Assembly (NCBI GenBank): GCA_029202545.1
Contig: CP119311.1
Span: forward strand, 2,294,001 to 2,358,000
Origin: Candidatus Pseudobacter hemicellulosilyticus
Lineage (GTDB): Bacteria > Bacteroidota > Bacteroidia > Chitinophagales > Chitinophagaceae
Reading direction: 5' to 3'
Length of the DNA: 64,000 nt
The notes beneath the pieces were generated by a model. That model worked only from the letters and a program-made list of their open reading frames with translations, was not told where the DNA came from and did no database searches. Positions within the stretch are counted from its first letter, which is position 1; every line of letters begins with the position of its first letter. Made by a program: the position numbers and the translations under genes. Shown in pieces: positions 45,862 through 54,046 of this stretch.

Positions 45862-48800
45862 ATGAAAAAAGCTTTCCTGTTCCTGTTTGCTATTTGTCTC
45901 CTGGTGAAGGCCATGGCCGCTGACCCGCCTGTCAATTACCTGGTGGAAGCTGAATCTTTCCAGTTTACCGGTGGCTGGCAGGCAGAGCGCAGCAGTCTCT
46001 GTATGGGCAGCACTATGCTGCGTGTGATGGGTGGTCCTGTGGCTGCGGCTGATGCGCTTACTGTGATCAATATTAAAAAAGCAGGAGAATATACTGTATG
46101 GGTGCGTGCGGCTGACTATAAGGACCGGCAGGGGACCCGGTTGTTCCGACTGCTGGTGGATGAACAGCCAATGGCCGAAGCCGGTAAGCACGGTAATGAA
46201 GGCTTTGCCTGGGAGAAAGTGGGCAGGGCTACCCTGAGCGCCCGCCAGGTGCTGCTGCGCCTGAAGGATACAAAAAAGAATTTTGGGAGATGTGATGCAG
46301 TCCTGCTTACCACAGATGCAGCCCTGGATCCCAATACGCTGAAACCCGTGGAGCTGGCCCGCTGGCGCATCGCTCCCGTGAAGATGCCGGTAAGCGGGGG
46401 CGAAAAGGCAGCCATATCAGCCCCGCTGGTATTGACTGAAAATGCAGAAACAGTAGCCGGCATTGGCAATGAGCAGCTGCGGCTGCGTTTTGTAAAAGGC
46501 GGTGTCAACAACAAAGGCCTTGGCGCCAAGGCGGAATACAGGCTGAACGGGAAGTGGACCAGTATGAATGCCCTGCTGGAAGACCATAAGATCTACCTGC
46601 TGTCTGCTGATACGCCAGCCATCAACTTCGGCAGTTTCTTTCCTTCCTGGAATGGTTCCAAAGCTACCCGTTTCTTTACGCTCAATGGTCAGCGGTATAC
46701 CATGCAGCAACCGGAAGACCTGCTCAATCCCTTTGCCGCGGGTGAACTGAGTGAAGCCATTCCCTACGCTGTGGAGAAAACAGACAACAATACGCTTGCA
46801 GTCAGCTATATCACAGAAGATGGTACGCAGCTCACCGGCGAATGGGCCGTGCAGGGCCGCCACCTTACGGTGCAGTTGACCTTTGAAGCTGCCCGTACTG
46901 CTTTTTACAGCCTGGGGATCGCTGCCTTCCAGGGCGTGGATACCAGTGCCGTTTCCAATATATTATTGCCACCCATGTTCCAGTACCGGCGGTTCTCACC
47001 AGAACCTGTGTTGCTGGTGTCCTCCATGATGCAGCAGGCGGTGGCTATTGCGGAGAGCAGTGTAGCTGCGGGAAAGGTCTCCAGCTTTGTCAGTGGAGAT
47101 ACCAGTACCTTCCCGCTGGAATGGGGCTATAGCCAGACCTCGCCCATGGGCTTTGCTATCAAAAATGATAAGAACCAGGTGCAGCCGGTGGCTTTCTCGC
47201 CGGTGCTGGGCCTGGCAAATTCAAAGTTTAAAACAGGCGCTACTATCTCCAGGAAATTTGTATTGGGCATACTGCCCACAGGCTGGAACGAAGCGCTGGA
47301 ATATATTTCCGATTCCGTTTACCAGGTGCGGGACTACCGGAAACAGCAGGGCTCTTTGACAGATGCTTTGTTTAATATGATCGACTTGGTGCGCAATGGT
47401 AGTGCTGCCGGCTGGGACCCGCTGCTGAAGGGCTTTTATGATATTGAAGCCAACCCGGCTACCGCAGCCACCGTGGTGCATCCCGCACCGCTCAGCATGG
47501 TGGCCACAGCAGTGGTACTGCAGGATGAAGATTTTTACCTGAAGCGTGCATTGCCTACCATTGAATATACCTTGTCCAGGAGCGGTTACCGCTGGGCCAA
47601 GGCGGTGGTGCCTTCCAGCTATAATAACAATAAAAAGACCTTGCAGCTGGATCCCATTCACTCGCAATTCACCACGGCCTATTATGAAGGACTGAACAGC
47701 CTGCTGGGCAATGCCAATCCCTGGCTGAAAGCCATCGCCCTGCCGGAAAACCAGGTCCGCAAAGCTGATGGTTATTCCGTGCTGATCCCCGGCTGGGTGC
47801 AGCAGCTGGCGGCTTACCGCCTCACCAAAGAAACCCACTGGCTGGAGGCTGCAAAAGCGGCTGCCGACCAGTATATCCTGGAAAAGGCTTACAACAACAG
47901 TCCTGCTCCCTTTGGTAAAGTTCCCTTTTACAACACGAGTTTTTATGCTTATTGGTGGGACCTGCTGGATCTCTATGAACTGACCAAAGAAGAACGTTAT
48001 CTCAAAGCTGCTGAATACAGCGCTTTCCATACCATTGCCGGTATCCGTACCTATCCTTTTGTCCGGGATACCTTACAGACCATCCATGCCGGTGGCAAAT
48101 TCACCGGCAACACCACTATGTGGTGGAAGGGCGATAAAAAATACCGGCTCGGCTTCCCGCGCATAGCGGGTGACGCCCCGGAGAAACAGGTGCCGCAGGC
48201 CCTGGTATCCCCGGTGGGCCTGGGCTTTGAACAGCCCTATACCTATTTTGATGCGGGTAAGGAAGTGCGGCCCGTATATATGAGCAGCTGGGCCCCGCAC
48301 CTGCTGCGGCTGTACCAGTATACCCGGCGGCCGCTCTTCCAGACCTATGCCCGGAATGCCGTAATAGGCCGGTTCACCAACTATCCCGGTTATTATGCGC
48401 CTGGCTTCACGGATATTACCATGCAACCGGATTTCCCCTACAAAGGACCGGATGTAAGTTCTGTTTACTATCACCATATTCCGGCTCACATGGCCTTTAC
48501 CTGGGATTTCCTGGTAACGGAAGCTATCCAGCGTTTTGCCGGACAGCTGCAGTTCCCCTATGGCAAACAGGATGGTTTTGTCTGGTTCACCAACAGGTTG
48601 TACGGCGCTGGCGCCGGGACTGTATTTGAAGATACAAAGGCCCGTCTCTGGATGAAGCGAGGACTGGTGCAGCTTAACAGCCCCGAAGTGAATTATATCA
48701 CGGCCCGGTCGGCGGACCGCTTCTGGGTTATCCTTTGCAGTGAATCCGATAAACCACTGCCGTTGGAGCTTAGTATTGGTAAAGCAGCGGGAATAATAGC

Positions 48801-49248
48801 CCAGGGCAATGCCAGTCTCCATACAGCCGGGAAAACAACTGCGGCCAGCCTGCCACTGAAACAAAATAAGGTATCCCTGACACTGGATAACAAAGGAGCC
48901 GTGGCCATTTCCTTCCCGCTTCAGCAGCAAACAAACTTTACAACACCCTTACCCCTGAGGGAGGGTATGGTAGTAATAGATATGGGCGAACCATGGGGCC
49001 AGCTCCGGTTCTTCCGGATCCGTTCCCCTTTTGGCTGGGACTCTATTTTTGGTTTTGCTGAAACAGGTCCACTGGATGGAGCGCAGGCAACGGCCACTTG
49101 CAATGGTCAAACGCTGACCCTGAACAGCTATCCGTACGAGTGGAGCTTTGTTCGTATTGCGCCCATGCAAAAAGCATCGGTCACTGTTACGCTGACAACG
49201 GCCGATGGTAAAAAACAGGTAAAGACCATCCAGCTTCCGGGCCAGTAG
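45862..49248 (+). CDS. Toroid-like secreted protein B of PUL2, with N-terminal CBM-like domain
   Basis: An 1128-residue secreted protein (signal to about 19, VKAMAADPP). Residues about 25-155 resemble a golvesin/CBM35-like jelly roll (YLVEAESFQFTGGW, GEYTVWVRAADYKD). Then follow a beta-sandwich (to about 500), a helical toroid with LLDLYELTKEERYLKAAEYSA, and a C-terminal region (VNYITARSADRFWVILCSESD). After about 1020 there is one more beta domain, with FRIRSPFGWDSIFGF. The core is homologous in layout to proteins A and C. It starts 32 nt after A, so the two probably share one transcript. Family unknown. Confidence 0.72.
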   Translation: MKKAFLFLFAICLLVKAMAADPPVNYLVEAESFQFTGGWQAERSSLCMGSTMLRVMGGPVAAADALTVINIKKAGEYTVWVRAADYKDRQGTRLFRLLVDEQPMAEAGKHGNEGFAWEKVGRATLSARQVLLRLKDTKKNFGRCDAVLLTTDAALDPNTLKPVELARWRIAPVKMPVSGGEKAAISAPLVLTENAETVAGIGNEQLRLRFVKGGVNNKGLGAKAEYRLNGKWTSMNALLEDHKIYLLSADTPAINFGSFFPSWNGSKATRFFTLNGQRYTMQQPEDLLNPFAAGELSEAIPYAVEKTDNNTLAVSYITEDGTQLTGEWAVQGRHLTVQLTFEAARTAFYSLGIAAFQGVDTSAVSNILLPPMFQYRRFSPEPVLLVSSMMQQAVAIAESSVAAGKVSSFVSGDTSTFPLEWGYSQTSPMGFAIKNDKNQVQPVAFSPVLGLANSKFKTGATISRKFVLGILPTGWNEALEYISDSVYQVRDYRKQQGSLTDALFNMIDLVRNGSAAGWDPLLKGFYDIEANPATAATVVHPAPLSMVATAVVLQDEDFYLKRALPTIEYTLSRSGYRWAKAVVPSSYNNNKKTLQLDPIHSQFTTAYYEGLNSLLGNANPWLKAIALPENQVRKADGYSVLIPGWVQQLAAYRLTKETHWLEAAKAAADQYILEKAYNNSPAPFGKVPFYNTSFYAYWWDLLDLYELTKEERYLKAAEYSAFHTIAGIRTYPFVRDTLQTIHAGGKFTGNTTMWWKGDKKYRLGFPRIAGDAPEKQVPQALVSPVGLGFEQPYTYFDAGKEVRPVYMSSWAPHLLRLYQYTRRPLFQTYARNAVIGRFTNYPGYYAPGFTDITMQPDFPYKGPDVSSVYYHHIPAHMAFTWDFLVTEAIQRFAGQLQFPYGKQDGFVWFTNRLYGAGAGTVFEDTKARLWMKRGLVQLNSPEVNYITARSADRFWVILCSESDKPLPLELSIGKAAGIIAQGNASLHTAGKTTAASLPLKQNKVSLTLDNKGAVAISFPLQQQTNFTTPLPLREGMVVIDMGEPWGQLRFFRIRSPFGWDSIFGFAETGPLDGAQATATCNGQTLTLNSYPYEWSFVRIAPMQKASVTVTLTTADGKKQVKTIQLPGQ

Positions 49249-49278
49249 TATACGTTGCTGCATCGCCCTGAAGCTATA

Positions 49279-49311
49279 GTACACTAAATACCCGCTCCTG
49301 TATACTAAATA
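49279..49311 (+). repeat. Two direct repeats 21 bp apart upstream of the SGNH gene
   Basis: GTACACTAAATA (49279-49290) and GTATACTAAATA (49300-49311) differ at one base and start 21 bp apart, two helical turns, directly before the ATG at 49320. This could be a binding site for a regulator. A similar ATATACTAAATG occurs near 8393. Confidence 0.5.
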
Positions 49312-49319
49312 GCATTATT

Positions 49320-51380
49320 ATGAGACCCTATCGTGCAAATTTGATAGTACTATTGCTGCTGACCATCGGGGTGCTGCCCGCCACTGCGCAGACCGCTGCC
49401 GAGCTCAGTAAAATTGCGGCCTCGCAGGGCGCTGCTGCTGCTTTGTTCTTCAATCCCATGACGGACAAAGTGCCGGAACTGGGTGCGGCTGTCAGCAGTT
49501 ACCAGGACAATAAAGAATGTACCGTGCGTGGCGGCCTGCCCCATTTTATGGCCAGGCTGGAAAAGAAAGCACCGGTAGTGATCGGGTATATCGGTGGCAG
49601 CATCACCCAGGGGAATACGGGTTACCGGCCCCAATTGTCGAAGTGGATACAGCAGCAGTATCCCCATGTGAAAATGCGCTGGCTGAATGCCGGTGTTTCC
49701 GGTACGGGCACAGACCTGGCGGCCTGCCGGATCCAGGAGCAGCTGTTGCGCCATCAACCCCACCTGGTATTTGTAGAGTTTGCCGTGAACGGCGCTTACC
49801 AGCCAGGTATGGAAGGGATCATCCGGCAGATCATCCGCAATAACCCGGAGACGGATATCTGCCTGGTATATACGCTGCTGAACGGGCAGACGAAAATTTA
49901 CCAGCAGGGTAAAGTGCCGGAGAATATCACAGGACTGGAAGCCATTGCGGAACATTACCAGCTGCCTTCCGTACATATGGGCATGCAGGCGGCAAAACTG
50001 GAGCAGGAAGGCGCCCTGGTCTGGAAAGGCGATCCCAAAGCAGCTGATGGTAAAATTGTTTTTTCAACAGATGGTATCCATCCCCTGATGGAAGGCGGTA
50101 ATTTTTATGCGGCCGCTGTAGCAAGGGGGATAAAAAAAATAAATACAACCGGCAATAGTGCAGCACATCTGCTGCCCAATCCGCTGATCCCGGATAACTG
50201 GGAAGATGCAGGGATGTATGCGCCGGAAGAAGTGGCCGACTTCAGCGGAGAATGGACCCGGCTGACCACCAAAGACGAAGCTAAGATCAAAGGTTTCAAC
50301 AGCTGGTTTCCCACCATTATGAAAGCAGCTACGCCAGGCGCTTCCCTGAGCTTCAGGTTCAGTGGTACTATGTTCGGGTTGTTTGATATCGGCGGGCCGG
50401 AAGTGGGACAACTGTCTATTGAAGTAGATGGCAAACCGGTGGTCTTGGAAGAAATTTCCAGCAAAGGGTTCCATCTCTATAAAGCGGTGCCGGCAGGCGG
50501 CCAGTCTACCCTGAACCGCTTCAACCGGTATTGCAATAACCGGTACCGGGGGCAGTATGATATGATAGCAGTAGGACCAGGCGAGCATACCATTGTTATC
50601 CGCCTGGCGCCTGATAAAGCCGATAAAGCCGGTACACTGGGAGAAGGGCAGCAGCAGGATATCAGTCAGCACCCGGAAAAATACGACCAGACCGTTCTCT
50701 ACCTGGGTAAGATCCTGCTGCGGGGTAAGCCGTTGAAAGCCGCTGCGGCAGCCAATGCCTCAAAAGCGCCAGCAGCCAACCTTAGCCAGCAGCAGAAATG
50801 GGAACAGAAGGTCAGGAACTATGAACGGCAGGATTCCCTGAACCCGCCGGGCAAAAAGATCATCCTGTTCACGGGCAGTTCTACTATTGAGAACTGGAAA
50901 TCCCTGCAACAGGATTTTCCCGGCAGGAATGTACTGAACAGGGGGATCTCCGGCACAAAGACCAGTGACCTCCTGGCTTATGCCGACCGGGTCATCAAAC
51001 CCTATAAGGCGGCACAGATCTTTTTATACGAGGGCGATAATGATATTGGCTATAAGCTGACACCGGAACAGATCCTGGAGCAGTTCACAAAATTGTTTGA
51101 GAAGACCAGGGAGCTGCATCCCAAAGCAAACATTGTCTTTATCTCTATCAAACCATCGCCCCGCCGGTTGAAAGACTCGGTGGCTATCCAGCGCAGCAAT
51201 GCCCTGATACAGGATTACCTGCGTGGACAAAAGAATGCAGGCTATGCGGATGTCTATACGGCCATGCTGGGCCCTGACGGCGGGCTGCCGCCTGCCTACT
51301 ACCGGGAAGATGGGCTGCACCTGACACCCGAAGGCTATAAGGTATGGACAGCCGTCATTGGCCGGCACCTGAAGAAATAA
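49320..51380 (+). CDS. Double SGNH/GDSL esterase
   Basis: A 686-residue secreted protein (signal to about 23, PATAQTA) with two SGNH hydrolase domains. Domain 1 has the Ser motif GGSITQG (92-98), GVSGTGTD for the Gly block and DGIHPLMEGG (about 251) for the Asp/His block. A beta-rich linker domain (about 290-470) follows. Domain 2 has FTGSSTIENW (Ser near 517), the Gly of NRGISGTKTSD, the Asn of EGDND and DGLHLTPEGY (about 664). Both catalytic sets look complete. The family removes acetyl or other acyl groups from glycans. Adjacent to GH3, it probably exposes an acylated substrate. Confidence 0.88.
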   Translation: MRPYRANLIVLLLLTIGVLPATAQTAAELSKIAASQGAAAALFFNPMTDKVPELGAAVSSYQDNKECTVRGGLPHFMARLEKKAPVVIGYIGGSITQGNTGYRPQLSKWIQQQYPHVKMRWLNAGVSGTGTDLAACRIQEQLLRHQPHLVFVEFAVNGAYQPGMEGIIRQIIRNNPETDICLVYTLLNGQTKIYQQGKVPENITGLEAIAEHYQLPSVHMGMQAAKLEQEGALVWKGDPKAADGKIVFSTDGIHPLMEGGNFYAAAVARGIKKINTTGNSAAHLLPNPLIPDNWEDAGMYAPEEVADFSGEWTRLTTKDEAKIKGFNSWFPTIMKAATPGASLSFRFSGTMFGLFDIGGPEVGQLSIEVDGKPVVLEEISSKGFHLYKAVPAGGQSTLNRFNRYCNNRYRGQYDMIAVGPGEHTIVIRLAPDKADKAGTLGEGQQQDISQHPEKYDQTVLYLGKILLRGKPLKAAAAANASKAPAANLSQQQKWEQKVRNYERQDSLNPPGKKIILFTGSSTIENWKSLQQDFPGRNVLNRGISGTKTSDLLAYADRVIKPYKAAQIFLYEGDNDIGYKLTPEQILEQFTKLFEKTRELHPKANIVFISIKPSPRRLKDSVAIQRSNALIQDYLRGQKNAGYADVYTAMLGPDGGLPPAYYREDGLHLTPEGYKVWTAVIGRHLKK

Positions 51381-51447
51381 CGGAGCGAGCGCCTGCACTG
51401 CACTGGCAGGTCGTGCATCCACAACCCTATAACTAAAAGAAGCAGTA

Positions 51448-53925
51448 ATGAAACGATTGTTGTTTGTGCTGGCCCTCTTTGCCGGCTACTCCGTACCTGC
51501 CCAGGTATACAAAGACAAAGCAGCGCCGGTGGAAGCGCGGGTCAACGACCTTTTAGCCAAAATGACCCTTGAAGAAAAGATTGATTATATCGGTGGATAT
51601 AGGGTCTTTTATATCCGGGGCATTGAAAGGCTGGGCCTGCCCGAGATCAAACTGACCGACGGCCCGGTAGGTACCCATAAGGATGGTAAGTCCACGGCTT
51701 ATCCCGCCAGCGTACTCAGTGCAGCTACCTGGGATACGGCCCTGGTATTCCGCCTCGGCAAGGAACTGGGCCGGGATTCCCGCGCCCGCGGCGTGCATAT
51801 CCTGCTGGCTCCGGCTGTGAATATTATCCGCGCACCGCTCTGCGGCCGCAACTTTGAATATTTCACGGAAGATCCTTTCCTCAATGCGCGTATGGGCGTG
51901 GCCTATGTAAAGGGGCTGAAGTCGGAGAATGTGGTGGCCACCGTAAAACACTATGCCGCCAACAACCAGGAATATGACCGCAACAATGTGAGCAGCGATA
52001 TTGATGAACGTACCCTGCATGAGATCTACCTGCCGGCTTATAAAGCCTGTGTACAGGAAGGAGGAGCAGGCGCCATTATGACCAGCTATAACCTGGTGAA
52101 TGGCGTATATGCTTCGCAGAATGATGAGCTGAACAACAAGATACTGAAAGGCATGTGGGGCTTTGACGGCCTGGTCATGAGCGACTGGGTCTCCACCTAT
52201 GATGCCGTAGGCGCCGCCAATGGCGGACTGGACCTGGAAATGCCCAGCGCCCGCCAGATGAACAAGGCCAAACTGCTGCCCGCTATTCAGAACGGACAGG
52301 TAAAAGAAAGCACCATTGATGATAAGGTCCGCAGGATACTGCGCATTATCTTCCGCCATGGCTTCTTTGATAATCCCCAGTTGGATACCAGCATCCCTAT
52401 GGATAACCCCGATGGCGCACAGGTGGCCCTGGAACTGGCCCGGGGTGGGATTGTGCTGCTGAAGAATGACAAAAATTTATTGCCGCTGAATGCAGCCGGT
52501 TTGAAAAAGCTGGCGGTGATTGGCCCCAATGCCAGCAGCTATATTGCCGGTGGCGGCAGTTCCTATACATTCCCCTTCCATTCGGTGTCCCTGCTGCAGG
52601 GTATCCAGCAGGCCGCTGGCGCTGACAAAACGGTCTATGCCGCCGGTTTGCCCACCCTGCCGGACAGGATCGCCAGATCTGTTTTCTATACAGAAAAAGG
52701 CTCTTCCATAAAAGGATTGAAAGCCGAGTATTTTCCCAATATCAAATTACAGGGCAGTCCTGCCAAAACCGTTATTGACACGGCTGTCAGCATCCACAAT
52801 GGCTGGCATATTGCAGCGGCCAATCAGGGCATACCTTTTGATCATTGCTCTATCCGCTGGACCGGTGTGGTCCGCCCGGAAAAAACAGCTAACTATCGTT
52901 TTACCATCCGGGGTTTTGATGGATTCCGGTTATGGATCAACGATAGTATCCGGGTAGATAAATGGAGTAACCAGGGCATCACTACCCATGAACGGGTGAT
53001 CAGCCTGGAAGGTGGCAAGGACCATAACGTGCGACTGGAATATTTTGCTGAAGTGCATCCGGTGGATATCGGCTTTGCCTGGAGCGAGGATGTGCTGCTG
53101 TTTGAGGAGGCTGTCAAAGCCGCCGCCAGCGCTGATGTGGCCGTGGTCTGCATCGGGCTGAATGAGACCAGCGAGATAGAAGGGTTCGACCATCCCTTTG
53201 CCTTACCGGCTTTCCAGGATAGCCTGATCCAAAGCGTTGCCAAAGCCAACCCACGCACCATTGTGCTGGTCAATGCAGGCAGCAATGTGGATATGCGTCC
53301 CTGGATCAAACAGGTAGGTGCAGTACTGCATGTCTGGTATCCCGGCCAGGAAGGCGGCACAGCTGCTGCTGATATCCTGTTCGGCAAAGTGAACCCCAGT
53401 GGCAAACTGCCCGTGAGCTTTGAAGAAAAATGGGAAGACAATCCCGCTTATCCCTATTACCATGATAACGGTACCAAACGGGTAGCTTATAAGGAAGGGT
53501 TGTTCATGGGTTACCGGCATTATGACCGCAGTACCACAAAACCAATGTTCCCCTTCGGTTACGGGCTGTCCTATACCAGCTTTACCTATAGCAGGCTGGC
53601 AGTAAAGGCCACCGGCAAGGGCAGGGCCGAGGTCAGCTTTACCATCACCAATACCGGCGCCCGGGATGGGGCGGAAGTGGCACAGGTCTATGTGCGGGAT
53701 CCCCAGTGCCCGGTAGAGCGACCGGTGAAAGAACTGAAAGGCTTTGCCAAGGTCTACCTGAAGAAAGGTGAATCAAAGAAAGTGACCGTCCAGCTGGGCC
53801 CGGAAGCCTTTTCCTACTATCGCCCGAAACAGCAAGCGTTCGGTTATGATGCCGGGGCTTTCGAGATCCTGGCAGGTCCTCATTCCGCCCAAACGCCGCT
53901 GCGCAAAACCGTGCAGATCCGGTAA
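51448..53925 (+). CDS. GH3 beta-glycosidase with PA14 insertion
   Basis: An 825-residue secreted enzyme (signal to about 18). The TIM barrel has DGPVGTHKDGKST, NFEYFTEDPFL, VKHYAANNQEYDRNNV and the nucleophile Asp in LVMSDWVSTYDA. The alpha/beta sandwich domain is interrupted at about 424-541 by a PA14 domain (LKAEYFPNIKLQG ... DGFRLWINDS), seen in many GH3 enzymes and involved in substrate binding. The acid/base candidate is the Glu in NETSEIEGFDHPF. A fibronectin-like domain ends the protein. Its linkage specificity is not known. Stop at 53925 is 3 nt from the second operator-like palindrome. Confidence 0.94.
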   Translation: MKRLLFVLALFAGYSVPAQVYKDKAAPVEARVNDLLAKMTLEEKIDYIGGYRVFYIRGIERLGLPEIKLTDGPVGTHKDGKSTAYPASVLSAATWDTALVFRLGKELGRDSRARGVHILLAPAVNIIRAPLCGRNFEYFTEDPFLNARMGVAYVKGLKSENVVATVKHYAANNQEYDRNNVSSDIDERTLHEIYLPAYKACVQEGGAGAIMTSYNLVNGVYASQNDELNNKILKGMWGFDGLVMSDWVSTYDAVGAANGGLDLEMPSARQMNKAKLLPAIQNGQVKESTIDDKVRRILRIIFRHGFFDNPQLDTSIPMDNPDGAQVALELARGGIVLLKNDKNLLPLNAAGLKKLAVIGPNASSYIAGGGSSYTFPFHSVSLLQGIQQAAGADKTVYAAGLPTLPDRIARSVFYTEKGSSIKGLKAEYFPNIKLQGSPAKTVIDTAVSIHNGWHIAAANQGIPFDHCSIRWTGVVRPEKTANYRFTIRGFDGFRLWINDSIRVDKWSNQGITTHERVISLEGGKDHNVRLEYFAEVHPVDIGFAWSEDVLLFEEAVKAAASADVAVVCIGLNETSEIEGFDHPFALPAFQDSLIQSVAKANPRTIVLVNAGSNVDMRPWIKQVGAVLHVWYPGQEGGTAAADILFGKVNPSGKLPVSFEEKWEDNPAYPYYHDNGTKRVAYKEGLFMGYRHYDRSTTKPMFPFGYGLSYTSFTYSRLAVKATGKGRAEVSFTITNTGARDGAEVAQVYVRDPQCPVERPVKELKGFAKVYLKKGESKKVTVQLGPEAFSYYRPKQQAFGYDAGAFEILAGPHSAQTPLRKTVQIR

Positions 53926-53928
53926 TGA

Positions 53929-53967
53929 TTTCATGGGAACATTCCCGCAATTTGGGAATGTTCCCAT
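53929..53967. promoter_or_regulatory. Second copy of the nested palindrome, candidate LacI operator
   Basis: TTTCATGGGAACATTCCC (53929-53946), spacer GCAATTT, GGGAATGTTCCCAT (53954-53967). The left arm is identical over 18 nt to that at 37337, and 14 nt of the right arm are the same; the outer GAAA is missing. It lies between the GH3 stop and the promoter-like TACATTTG at 54013. Confidence 0.72.
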
Positions 53968-54012
53968 CCCAAATACTCCTCCGGGTCAGTTACTGGTGCG
54001 CCCCGCCTGCGC

Positions 54013-54020
54013 TACATTTG
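54013..54020 (+). promoter_or_regulatory. Probable -7 box before protein C
   Basis: TACATTTG matches TAnnTTTG and lies 26-34 nt before the possible starts. No clear -33 partner was found, but the operator-like palindrome is centred 66 nt upstream, so an internal promoter is likely. Confidence 0.45.
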
Positions 54021-54046
54021 ACGTACAAGATTATGCTATGCACCAT

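Noticed and set aside
45862..49248. Assignment of protein B to a named GH or PL family
   Set aside because: No catalytic motif is certain by eye, so only the fold type is suggested.
53846..54046. Longer N-terminus for the toroid-like protein C
   Set aside because: It would run through the GH3 end and the operator, and would bury the signal peptide.
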